Assembly (NCBI GenBank): GCA_036847245.1
Contig: DAIUAL010000179.1
Location: forward strand, 1-7,020
Source of the DNA: UBA4661 sp002405405
Lineage (GTDB): Bacteria; Bacteroidota; Ignavibacteria; Kapaibacteriales; UBA4661
Length of the DNA stretch: 7,020 nucleotides
Reading direction: 5' to 3'
Shown here piece after piece: positions 1-5,896 of the stretch. The position numbers and the translations under genes were made by a program. Position 1 is the first letter of the stretch; each line of letters opens with the position of its first letter. The notes beneath the pieces are model-generated. The model saw nothing but the letters and a program-made list of their open reading frames with translations. It was not told the origin of the DNA and did not search any database.

Positions 1-367
1 TAAGAATCCCTTCAAAACTTTTTGCACTTTCAAAGAGCGCTACGCAATCTAATCCTGTCAAAATCGCACTGCATACTTCGGGTTCGCCTTCGAGTGTAGC
101 GTCCACATACGGCGTACCGATCATCTCTTTGGCAAAGCGCACCATGCGTTCGCCGATGGGCAATGCTACCCAATTTTCGCTTTGTGCTTTTTTCAGCACA
201 TTAAAAAAAATCACCGGTGTTTGTTCGTCGGTTGGTGCGATTGTATGAATGCTGTGCTGTGCCTTGTCCTGCAAGCCGAATGCCTGAGAAGCAAGACCAA
301 AGCCACCTGCAAAAGCAAGTCCGGCACCGGTATATACTGTTTGATGAAGAAAGGTTCGCCGTTGCAT
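1..367 (-). CDS. DUF1460 family N-acetylmuramoyl-L-alanine amidase-like protein, N-terminal part, cut by the left edge
   Basis: The first 122 residues are visible; the rest lies beyond base 1. The protein opens MQRRTFL and then a Gly/Ala-rich hydrophobic stretch (about residues 11-30), which resembles a twin-arginine (Tat) leader with RR-x-F-L. Residues 69-114 carry the DUF1460 signature: LPIGERMVRFAKEMIGTPYV, then a TLEG stretch, then LDCVALFE with the presumed catalytic cysteine at C108. Family knowledge: DUF1460 proteins are NlpC/P60-like cysteine hydrolases related to N-acetylmuramoyl-L-alanine amidases and act on peptidoglycan fragments outside the cytoplasm. The catalytic His and the C-terminal half cannot be checked here. 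The ATG at 367-365 is the only sensible start, since it gives the export leader, but I see no Shine-Dalgarno before it. It lies 119 nt after htrA, with a terminator-like hairpin between, so it is probably transcribed separately. Function is inferred from the family. Confidence 0.75.
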   Translation of the reverse strand, partial: MQRRTFLHQTVYTGAGLAFAGGFGLASQAFGLQDKAQHSIHTIAPTDEQTPVIFFNVLKKAQSENWVALPIGERMVRFAKEMIGTPYVDATLEGEPEVCSAILTGLDCVALFESAKSFEGIL

Positions 368-410
368 AGTTCAAAAGAATAGAAGAAAAGAAAAAACTAC
401 TCCGAAAATA

Positions 411-452
411 CAAATTGTCACTCCCTCACCGCAGTGCAGGAATGACAATTTG
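411..452 (-). terminator. Long hairpin after htrA, probable terminator
   Basis: Arms 411-425 and 438-452 pair along 15 positions. On the minus-strand RNA the two positions that mismatch in the plus reading (421/442 and 425/438) become G-U wobbles. After one A/G mismatch (426/437), a further 3 bp (427-429 with 434-436) closes a 4-nt UGCG loop. This asymmetry suggests that the structure acts in leftward transcripts. It starts 35 nt after the htrA stop and is followed by TATTTT and, further on, a run of six T, which is weaker than a textbook U tract. It could instead be a copy of a dispersed palindromic repeat, since the GTCA...TGAC arms resemble such elements. Confidence 0.55.
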
Positions 453-486
453 CAATACAATCATACTTGGGAAGAGGTGCACGCGA

Positions 487-2052
487 CTAACCGCGTGGTA
501 CTTCGATACCAACAATCCGCGAACCATTGCGTCCGCGCAATTGCAAAAGCAGGGCATCGCCGGGCTTTTTAGTTGCGATGATATCCTTGAGTTGTTTAGT
601 CGTGCGTACCGGTTTACGATCAGCAGACACAATGACATCACCTCGTGTAAATGCACGACTGGCTTCGCTGTACGGCTCAACACGTGAAACAACCACTCCT
701 TCTTTTACTTCCAATGTTTTTTTCAAATCATCTGTTAATGATTCCACACTAAAACCAAGATTATCAAATTTTGTTGGTTTGGAAACATCTTCATCTTGTG
801 TGGTATTTCCCGATGTCGGACGTTCGTCATTACTTGCTATCTCTTGTGAATCTTCACGCGGTTTCAAGCGAACGGATTTACTGATTTTTTTACCATCACG
901 CCACAAGATAACATTCATATTATCACCGGCACGGCGTTGCGACACCACACCTTGTAGTTCATTTGACGAACTGACTGACTTACCTTCAATCTGTAGAATA
1001 ACATCTCCCTCTTGTATGCCGGCATCTTCGGCACCACTCTTCGGTTGTACGCGTTGAATCAAAACACCATTAACATCGGAGAGACCCAATGCTTTGGCTG
1101 TTGCCTGATCGAGCGATGTAATCTGCACGCCCAGATAACCACGATTGATTTTGCCATCTTCGATCAAATCGGTAGCTACTGATTTTGCGAGATTCGCCGG
1201 AATTGCAAAACCATAGCCCTGATAGTAGCCGGTACGTGTTGCAATGGCGGAGTTGATACCAACCAAGCGTCCTTCAAGATCGAATAAACCACCACCGGAA
1301 TTGCCCGGATTGATTGCCGCATCGGTTTGGATAAAGTTTTCGACACCATAGCCACTGGCATCACGATTGAGCTGTAATCCGCCACGACCAATTGCACTCA
1401 CAATACCTGCGGTAATCGTGTGATTCAATCCCAAAGGATTTCCTACGGCAACAACCCATTCACCCACTTGAACTTCATCGCTATTGGCGAAGAATGCCGG
1501 TGTAAAACCTGAACCATCAATTTTAATCACCGCTAAGTCGGTAAGAGGGTCACGACCAATAAGGCGAGCTTTATACTCTTTTTTGTCGGCAGTTGTTACT
1601 TTAATACCATCGGCTTTCGCATCCTCCACAACATGATTGTTAGTGATGATAAAACCATTGCTTGTAATAAAGACACCTGAGCCACTGCCTTGTGAACGGA
1701 GAGGACCATCATCTTCTTCCCCCTCACCACCAAAAGGCTGGCCAAAAAAGCGGAAGAAGAAATCTTGTCCCTGTCCACCACGATTGCGTGAAGATTGCTT
1801 GCGCTCTGTAACAACACTGATGCTGACGACTGTTTGATCGACTGCTTTTGACACTGCCTTGAAAGCATTATTCAAGGCGCGAGCATCAGGATCAACCTTG
1901 ACCGGTGGTTGTTTTGCGCCGATCTCGGCATTCTTGCTTTGAGCAATCAAAGAGCTCATGCCATTTGACTGGATAATAGAAACACCCGCAACTCCGGCAA
2001 CAACGCCAACAACAATCAAGATTGCGGCAACGAGAAATGGTCTGTTACGCAT
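487..2052 (-). CDS. htrA: HtrA/Deg (Do family) serine endopeptidase with two PDZ domains
   Basis: Periplasmic protease/chaperone for misfolded envelope proteins (MEROPS family S1C), 521 aa, a usual length for a two-PDZ Do-family member. Residues 6-28 are a hydrophobic N-terminal segment after a short basic start (MRNR). No good signal peptidase site follows, so it may be a membrane anchor. The trypsin-like domain (about 60-300) has a complete catalytic triad: H140 in ITNNHVVEDA, D172 in DPLTDLAVIKI and S252 in NPGNSGGG. A long loop at about 84-122, rich in Arg/Gly/Phe and then acidic, corresponds to the regulatory LA loop of DegP-type enzymes. PDZ1 begins near GYLGVQI (305-311) and ends about 400. 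A polar linker (400-428) leads to PDZ2 (about 431-519). The start is fixed by an AAGGAGGA ribosome site 6 nt upstream of the ATG. The sequence cannot separate DegP, DegQ and DegS names; two PDZ domains argue against DegS. Confidence 0.96.
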   Translation of the reverse strand: MRNRPFLVAAILIVVGVVAGVAGVSIIQSNGMSSLIAQSKNAEIGAKQPPVKVDPDARALNNAFKAVSKAVDQTVVSISVVTERKQSSRNRGGQGQDFFFRFFGQPFGGEGEEDDGPLRSQGSGSGVFITSNGFIITNNHVVEDAKADGIKVTTADKKEYKARLIGRDPLTDLAVIKIDGSGFTPAFFANSDEVQVGEWVVAVGNPLGLNHTITAGIVSAIGRGGLQLNRDASGYGVENFIQTDAAINPGNSGGGLFDLEGRLVGINSAIATRTGYYQGYGFAIPANLAKSVATDLIEDGKINRGYLGVQITSLDQATAKALGLSDVNGVLIQRVQPKSGAEDAGIQEGDVILQIEGKSVSSSNELQGVVSQRRAGDNMNVILWRDGKKISKSVRLKPREDSQEIASNDERPTSGNTTQDEDVSKPTKFDNLGFSVESLTDDLKKTLEVKEGVVVSRVEPYSEASRAFTRGDVIVSADRKPVRTTKQLKDIIATKKPGDALLLQLRGRNGSRIVGIEVPRG

Positions 2053-2058
2053 ACAGCG

Positions 2059-2066
2059 TCCTCCTT
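2059..2066 (-). promoter_or_regulatory. Strong ribosome binding site of htrA
   Basis: The minus strand reads AAGGAGGA 6 nt before the htrA ATG. It is the strongest Shine-Dalgarno match in the window and settles the start codon. Confidence 0.9.
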
Positions 2067-2121
2067 AACGATAAAAACACAATACAAAAGTGAAATTCAC
2101 ACATAATTCTGCACAGACTTA

Positions 2122-2154
2122 CAAGAACAATGCTATACAGACTTTTGTTTCTTG
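2122..2154 (-). other. Stem-loop in the presumed htrA leader
   Basis: CAAGAACAA at 2122-2130 pairs with 2145-2154 as 9 bp with one bulged base and a 14-nt loop. The direct repeat ACAGACTT (2113-2120 and 2137-2144) flanks and enters the loop. The structure lies about 70 nt before the htrA start codon and does not cover its ribosome site. It could be an mRNA structure or a DNA binding site; no function is shown. Confidence 0.35.
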
Positions 2155-2182
2155 CAAATTATACGGCTCAGGGCTGATATGG

Positions 2183-2211
2183 ATGTTAAGCAGTACTTAA
2201 GAATTCGTCAA
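2183..2211 (-). promoter_or_regulatory. Candidate sigma70-type promoter of htrA with an inverted repeat in the spacer
   Basis: On the minus strand, TTGACG (2211-2206) and TAACAT (2188-2183) are separated by 17 nt, matching the -35 and -10 consensus at 5/6 and 4/6. Transcription would start near 2176, giving a leader of about 120 nt before htrA. The spacer and -10 overlap a perfect inverted repeat, TTAAG-5 nt-CTTAA (2186-2200), a possible operator. A separate exact TATAAT lies at 2163-2158, but it has no good -35 partner. The prediction rests on consensus matching only. Confidence 0.5.
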
Positions 2212-2247
2212 ATAAATGTTAATACCCGTCAAGCACAGTGTTTATGC

Positions 2248-2763
2248 TTACTTGAGGGGTTCAATCACGCACAACAAAAAGCTTTTCTCAACTGCCGTAC
2301 CCGATTGTACCGTCAAATTGGTAATAACTCCTTCCGCAGGAGACTTAATATCATTTTCCATTTTCATTGCTTCGAGAACAAACAGTTTTTCATTCTTTTT
2401 CACATGTTGTCCATTGACAACAAGTACACTTTTTATCAAACCGGGCATCGGTGCAGGTACTTTCATCATACCGGATGTTGCTGTTGCCGTTTCTTTCAGC
2501 AGCATAGCGAAGCGCTGTTCACGCTCATTCATTACCGTAAGAGGATAGGTATAACCATTCACTGACAAATACACCGTGTTAGTATCATCGGTACGAATGT
2601 GAAGAGGTGTTCGTGTTCCATTCCATTCAGCATAAACAACTGAAGGCTGAGACTCATGGGGAACAAAGGTCATACTTGTGCCATCTGCTAACGTGACGGT
2701 ATTGCCTTCGATAGTTGCTGACTGGACCCCTGCAAGAAAGTCACTGTGAATTGAATATGGCAT
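2248..2763 (-). CDS. Stand-alone biotin carboxyl carrier (biotin/lipoyl attachment) protein
   Basis: Small cytosolic carrier that would hold biotin and move a carboxyl group between a biotin carboxylase and a carboxyltransferase. With the chosen start it is 171 aa. The C-terminal 70 residues form a biotinyl domain: PAPMPG at 103-108, then EAMKMEN at 131-137, with the biotin-accepting lysine at K134. The Met on each side of the Lys and the AMKMEN form resemble carriers of propionyl-/methylcrotonyl-CoA carboxylases and Na-pumping decarboxylases more than acetyl-CoA carboxylase AccB. The N-terminal 90 residues are beta-rich and unassigned; they may match the linker (BT-like) domain seen in such carboxylases. 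The frame opens at 2817, 4 nt after the preceding stop, adding 18 basic/hydrophobic residues (MLARCSLFRF...). I prefer the internal ATG at 2763, which begins a normal soluble protein, but neither start has a Shine-Dalgarno. No carboxylase subunit is in the window. Confidence 0.88.
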   Translation of the reverse strand: MPYSIHSDFLAGVQSATIEGNTVTLADGTSMTFVPHESQPSVVYAEWNGTRTPLHIRTDDTNTVYLSVNGYTYPLTVMNEREQRFAMLLKETATATSGMMKVPAPMPGLIKSVLVVNGQHVKKNEKLFVLEAMKMENDIKSPAEGVITNLTVQSGTAVEKSFLLCVIEPLK

Positions 2764-2821
2764 GATTGTACGTACAATGAAGTGAACGAATCGAAACAAA
2801 GAGCACCTAGCCAACATAAAA

Positions 2822-4369
2822 CTATTTTAATTTTAGCACATCGCGCTCCAATGCAAACATAAGCCATTCCTCGAAATCATAACCAGAATACACTTTTGCT
2901 TTCTCCAAATAGCTTCGAGATTCTTCAAGTTTATTCTCGGCATAACTGCATTGCGACAGTCTATAAAATGCCCATGGCACAAGCCATGCTTCAACGCTGT
3001 TGCGCATTTGAATTACCTTCTGATATGCCGTGCGTGCTTGTGTATACTGTCCTTGTAAACGATAGGACTCCCCAAGAAAATACGATGCTTGTGCTCCATA
3101 CTGTGCATTCTCGATGATGGGCTGAAGCAATGCCTGACCTTGCGTAAAATTGAGCGATTCAACAGCATTTTCACCGCGCAGATATTGCTTTGTGATTTCA
3201 TCCATTGGCACAACAAGATACTCTTTAGCTTTGCGCCGCGCCCAACGATCTTCAACTGTAATGGAAAAATCATCTCTGCAAAGGGTATATGCTTTGACTG
3301 CATTGGCGCGGTCACCGGTCATTTCGTAGCAAACTCCCAAGCGTAGAAGTGCTATTGAACGGAAAGTTTTGTCATTTACAGTTTTAACAAATCGCTGAAA
3401 AGATATTTTCGCCTTTTCAAATTCATTCAAACGATAGTATGCTTCGCCAATACGAAAGTGCGCAAAACCTGCAAAGATTGTAAAACTCTTATTGCTTTCA
3501 TCATTGAGAATGCGCTGAAAATATCCGATGGCATTCGGCATTTTTTTGAGCTGGCTTTCGACATTACCTAAAGCATACAGCAATCCTGCATTGCGTGGAT
3601 ATTGATCGAGCAGACCTTTCAAATACTTTACCCCTTGCGTATAATCATTTTTGTAATACACGGCAAGCAAACCCAGTAAAATCGTGGCATCATTACGGAA
3701 ATACCTTGATTTCTCTGCGGCAATGGTCAGCAGTTTTACACCAACATCACGATCGCCACGCAGCCCAGTAAGATTAACAGCCCATTGTACAGAGGTAGGG
3801 ATTGACCCTAAGACAAACTGAAATATCCCCATGCCTACATACGCTTCATATTCATTCGGATTACGGCGCAGAACTTCGTTGAGATAATCATAGCAACTGC
3901 GTGCATCCCATGATGCTTTGATAAAATTTTCTGCACGTGCATTTGCTAAGGCACGATAGCCAAATGATGAGCCGAGTAATGTCCGTATGTAAGAGTCATT
4001 CGGGTCTGCTTTCAGTGCTTGTTCACCACGTTGCACGGCTTGCTCATTAGCAAGAAGAAATCTGCGAAGATCTTCATCGCGGTTACTAGCGAGATATTTC
4101 CAAAGATGCAAACTTGAGAGAAAAAACTGTCCTGTTGGATCCTGCGGATACTGCTCCGATAGCTGTTTGAGCATGGCTTCTGCACGATCAAATTCCCAGC
4201 TATACATAGTGTGAATTGCCTGCATTGCTGAATTGGTTATATGATCCCGTTGTGCTGTCAGTCGAGTATTGCTTTGCGCCCATACCGGACAAGACAGTGC
4301 GATTCCTCCAATCAACAGGAAGAGGTTACGCAATATCGAAAAGCACTGAATTACAACAGACATCGTCAT
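2822..4369 (-). CDS. Exported tetratricopeptide-repeat protein of unknown function
   Basis: A 515-aa protein with the chosen start. Residues 4-31 form a signal peptide: a hydrophobic core (NLFLLIGGIAL) ending in PVWA followed by QSN, a good signal peptidase I site. The cysteine four residues earlier does not fit a lipobox. The mature part is helical, with TPR-like units recognisable near residues 55-78, 160-188, 228-260, 262-291, 302-331, 339-367, 427-456 and 465-496, including LLYALGNVESQLKKMPNAI and FRIGEAYYRLNEFEKAKISF. The N-terminal EFDRAEAMLKQL...FFLSSLHLW pattern recalls the TTC39/IML2-like (DUF3808) TPR group, but that is a tentative resemblance. TPR arrays usually bind proteins; the partner is unknown. 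The pth stop and this ATG read TAAGATG, only 1 nt apart and without a Shine-Dalgarno, so translation is probably coupled. An ATG 6 nt later (4363) and one upstream at 4396 are alternatives. Confidence 0.85.
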   Translation of the reverse strand: MTMSVVIQCFSILRNLFLLIGGIALSCPVWAQSNTRLTAQRDHITNSAMQAIHTMYSWEFDRAEAMLKQLSEQYPQDPTGQFFLSSLHLWKYLASNRDEDLRRFLLANEQAVQRGEQALKADPNDSYIRTLLGSSFGYRALANARAENFIKASWDARSCYDYLNEVLRRNPNEYEAYVGMGIFQFVLGSIPTSVQWAVNLTGLRGDRDVGVKLLTIAAEKSRYFRNDATILLGLLAVYYKNDYTQGVKYLKGLLDQYPRNAGLLYALGNVESQLKKMPNAIGYFQRILNDESNKSFTIFAGFAHFRIGEAYYRLNEFEKAKISFQRFVKTVNDKTFRSIALLRLGVCYEMTGDRANAVKAYTLCRDDFSITVEDRWARRKAKEYLVVPMDEITKQYLRGENAVESLNFTQGQALLQPIIENAQYGAQASYFLGESYRLQGQYTQARTAYQKVIQMRNSVEAWLVPWAFYRLSQCSYAENKLEESRSYLEKAKVYSGYDFEEWLMFALERDVLKLK

Positions 4370-4370
4370 C

Positions 4371-5060
4371 TTATGCTTGTACGTGGTCATGAACAACTAT
4401 AGTCGGAGCAGAATTTGCACTGTCTTGCTCTTTCTTTGCAGTGCCTTGAGTTACGCTTGTGGTTGGCACTTCACCGAACTTCGCACTATTCACGAGCGAC
4501 ATGGCTTGTGCCGCACCTTTACGACAGATCAAATCAAGGGCAAGAATAGATTTGCGAATCATACTGCGCACCTGCTCTTGTTCATCTTCGGGAAATTCTC
4601 CCAGCACATAGTCTGCCATACCACCGGCAGAAAATTTCTTGTCAATACCACACCGCAAACGCCAAAATTGATCGGTTCGCAATTCCTCTATCATCGAACC
4701 AATGCCATTATGTCCGCCACCCGAACCGCCTTGCTTAACATGAATTTTGCCGGTAGGAAAGTTGTATTCATCAACAATAGCAAGGATGAGGTCATGAGGC
4801 ACACGATACAGCACGCGCAATCGCTCCACCGCTTCGCCCGAAGCATTCATATAGGTTGTTGGGAGTGCAATCACAACATTACATTTAGCAATACGTGCAG
4901 ATACTTGCATCCATGCACCTTTACCTTTCGCCCATGCCTGACTCGGAGCATACTGCTCACGGAGCGCATCGGCAACCATCCATCCGATATTATGACGTGT
5001 GCGAGCATATTTCTCACCCGGGTTCCCCAGTCCAATTATTAACCAATCGATGGTATCCAT
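4371..5060 (-). CDS. pth: Peptidyl-tRNA hydrolase
   Basis: Cleaves the ester bond of peptidyl-tRNAs that drop off the ribosome, recycling tRNA in the cytosol; usually essential. The protein is 229 aa and shows the family motifs in order: IIGLGNPGEKY (8-18, N13), TRHNIGW (21-27, catalytic H23), TTYMNASG (68-75, N72), VDEYNFPTGK (96-105, catalytic D97) and GGHNGI (115-120, N118). The conserved core ends near residue 195, as in other bacterial Pth proteins of about 190 aa. The last 35 residues (after FGEVPTT) are a polar, Ser/Thr/Gln-rich extension with no visible motif. The frame is open further upstream to 5264, but the ATG at 5060 begins directly before the first strand of the fold, and the longer version would run through the terminator. 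It follows rplY, a common pairing in this group, yet a terminator separates the two. It overlaps nothing and is joined tightly to the TPR gene downstream. Confidence 0.97.
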   Translation of the reverse strand: MDTIDWLIIGLGNPGEKYARTRHNIGWMVADALREQYAPSQAWAKGKGAWMQVSARIAKCNVVIALPTTYMNASGEAVERLRVLYRVPHDLILAIVDEYNFPTGKIHVKQGGSGGGHNGIGSMIEELRTDQFWRLRCGIDKKFSAGGMADYVLGEFPEDEQEQVRSMIRKSILALDLICRKGAAQAMSLVNSAKFGEVPTTSVTQGTAKKEQDSANSAPTIVVHDHVQA

Positions 5061-5088
5061 AAGAGTTTTTCCGATGATCGAAGAATAA

Positions 5089-5116
5089 ATGTTACCCCAT
5101 AAAAAAGATGCCGCAA
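5089..5116 (-). promoter_or_regulatory. Weak candidate promoter of pth overlapping the rplY terminator
   Basis: On the minus strand TTGCGG (5116-5111) and TAACAT (5094-5089) are 16 nt apart. The -35 lies in the 3' arm of the terminator hairpin. TAACAT is the same -10 hexamer as in the proposed htrA promoter. pth needs a promoter or read-through here because little other space exists, but the match is modest. Confidence 0.3.
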
Positions 5117-5136
5117 AGATACATTCTTCGCGGCAT
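5101..5136 (-). terminator. Intrinsic terminator of rplY
   Basis: On the minus-strand RNA, 5136-5125 (ATGCCGCGAAGA) pairs with 5119-5108 as a 12-bp stem with one G-U, around a 5-nt loop (5124-5120). It is followed by C and six T (5106-5101). It lies 45 nt after the rplY stop. The G-U makes the stem continuous only in leftward transcripts. This is a textbook Rho-independent terminator and separates rplY from pth. Confidence 0.92.
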
Positions 5137-5181
5137 GATGTCTTGTTCTTTTGTGCATAAATCACGCACAATAGGACTATA

Positions 5182-5778
5182 TTATTTTTTTGCAGGGGCA
5201 GCTGCTTCCGTTGCCGGAGCATCATCACCACCACGTTTTGCATGAACGATAGCAACAAGGACATCGCCGCCGGTGATAAATTTCACACCATCAATACTCA
5301 AGTCGCTTACGTGAATTGATTTGTTCACTGCTAAGTGCGTTACATCAATATCAATATGCTCAGGAATTGCACTTGGTACACATTCGATAGTGAGTTTGTG
5401 TGCAATATGCTCAAGCATACCGCCATTAACACGTACACCCTCAGGAATGCCTTTCAGCATAACAGGTACTTCAACACGTACTGCTTTACCAGCTTCTACT
5501 TTGTAGAAATCTAAATGTACGATCGCATCTGTGACGGGGTCGAACGTAATGTCTTTTACAATGCAATTGATAGTTTCTTGATTATCGATTGTCAAGGCAA
5601 CGACATGTGACTCTGCCGTATAAACCACCGGACGTAATGCCAGTGTTTCTACAGCGAAAGGAATTGCTTCTTTGCCGCCGGCATACACCACACCCGGTAC
5701 TAATCCTGCCTTCCGTACCGCTTTTGCTGCTGTTCGACCTGTTGCTCTGCTTTGAGCTTTCAATGCTATATCACGCAT
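5182..5778 (-). CDS. rplY: 50S ribosomal protein L25, long Ctc/TL5-type form
   Basis: Binds 5S rRNA in the large ribosomal subunit; long forms are also called general stress protein Ctc or TL5. The protein is 198 aa. Residues 1-92 form the L25 domain, with the typical opening (MRDIALKAQSR...G...AAKAVRKAGLVPGVVYAGG) and VKDITFDPVTDAIVHLDFYKV at its end. Residues 98-180 form the C-terminal TL5/CTC beta domain (VRVEVPVMLKGIPEGVRVNGG, then HIDIDVTHLAVNKSIHVSDL). The last 15 residues are an Ala/Lys-rich tail, common in this family. The ATG at 5778 was chosen over the upstream one at 5847 because it starts the domain exactly and has GGAGAG 7 nt before it. It has its own promoter and terminator, so it may be made as a single-gene transcript as well as by read-through from prs. 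Confidence 0.96.
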   Translation of the reverse strand: MRDIALKAQSRATGRTAAKAVRKAGLVPGVVYAGGKEAIPFAVETLALRPVVYTAESHVVALTIDNQETINCIVKDITFDPVTDAIVHLDFYKVEAGKAVRVEVPVMLKGIPEGVRVNGGMLEHIAHKLTIECVPSAIPEHIDIDVTHLAVNKSIHVSDLSIDGVKFITGGDVLVAIVHAKRGGDDAPATEAAAPAKK

Positions 5779-5785
5779 GGTGCTT

Positions 5786-5791
5786 CTCTCC
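5786..5791 (-). promoter_or_regulatory. Ribosome binding site of rplY
   Basis: GGAGAG on the minus strand, 7 nt before the ATG at 5778. It decides between this start and the in-frame ATG at 5847, which would place this site inside the gene. Confidence 0.8.
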
Positions 5792-5799
5792 GAAAAAAA

Positions 5800-5828
5800 A
5801 TGATAAGAATATGTAACCGAATTATCAA
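5800..5828 (-). promoter_or_regulatory. Probable sigma70-type promoter of rplY
   Basis: On the minus strand TTGATA (5828-5823) and TATCAT (5805-5800) are separated by 17 nt, each matching the consensus at 5 of 6 positions. The start would fall near 5793, giving a short leader that barely contains the ribosome site. A further -35-like TTGACT (5854-5849) lies upstream without an equally good -10. This is the best consensus promoter in the window. Confidence 0.6.
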
Positions 5829-5896
5829 TACTATGAGAATACTTCAAAAGTCAATTTTAATTCTAAGATTCTATTTTACCAGCCACTGCAAAAATG

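Noticed and set aside
527..1057. Plus-strand open frame (176 codons) opposite the htrA PDZ region
   Set aside because: Antisense shadow of a well-supported gene; Ser-rich translation with no domain.
2230..2250. Small inverted repeat AAGCA/TGCTT at the end of the biotin carrier gene as a terminator
   Set aside because: Only 5 bp with a 9-nt loop overlapping the stop codon, and no T run follows.
4377..5042. Long plus-strand open frame (221 codons) opposite pth
   Set aside because: It lies entirely antisense to a gene with all Pth catalytic motifs, its translation is Cys/His/Arg-rich and low in recognisable features, and it has no ribosome site of note.
5061..5264. Upstream extension of pth by 68 codons
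   Set aside because: It would read through the rplY terminator and overlap the end of rplY; the ATG at 5060 starts the conserved fold.
5779..5847. Upstream extension of rplY by 23 codons
   Set aside because: It would cover the GGAGAG site and the proposed promoter; the L25 fold begins at the ATG at 5778.
5850..5896. Terminator after prs
   Set aside because: Sequence is AT-rich but I found no stable stem followed by a T tract; read-through into rplY stays possible.
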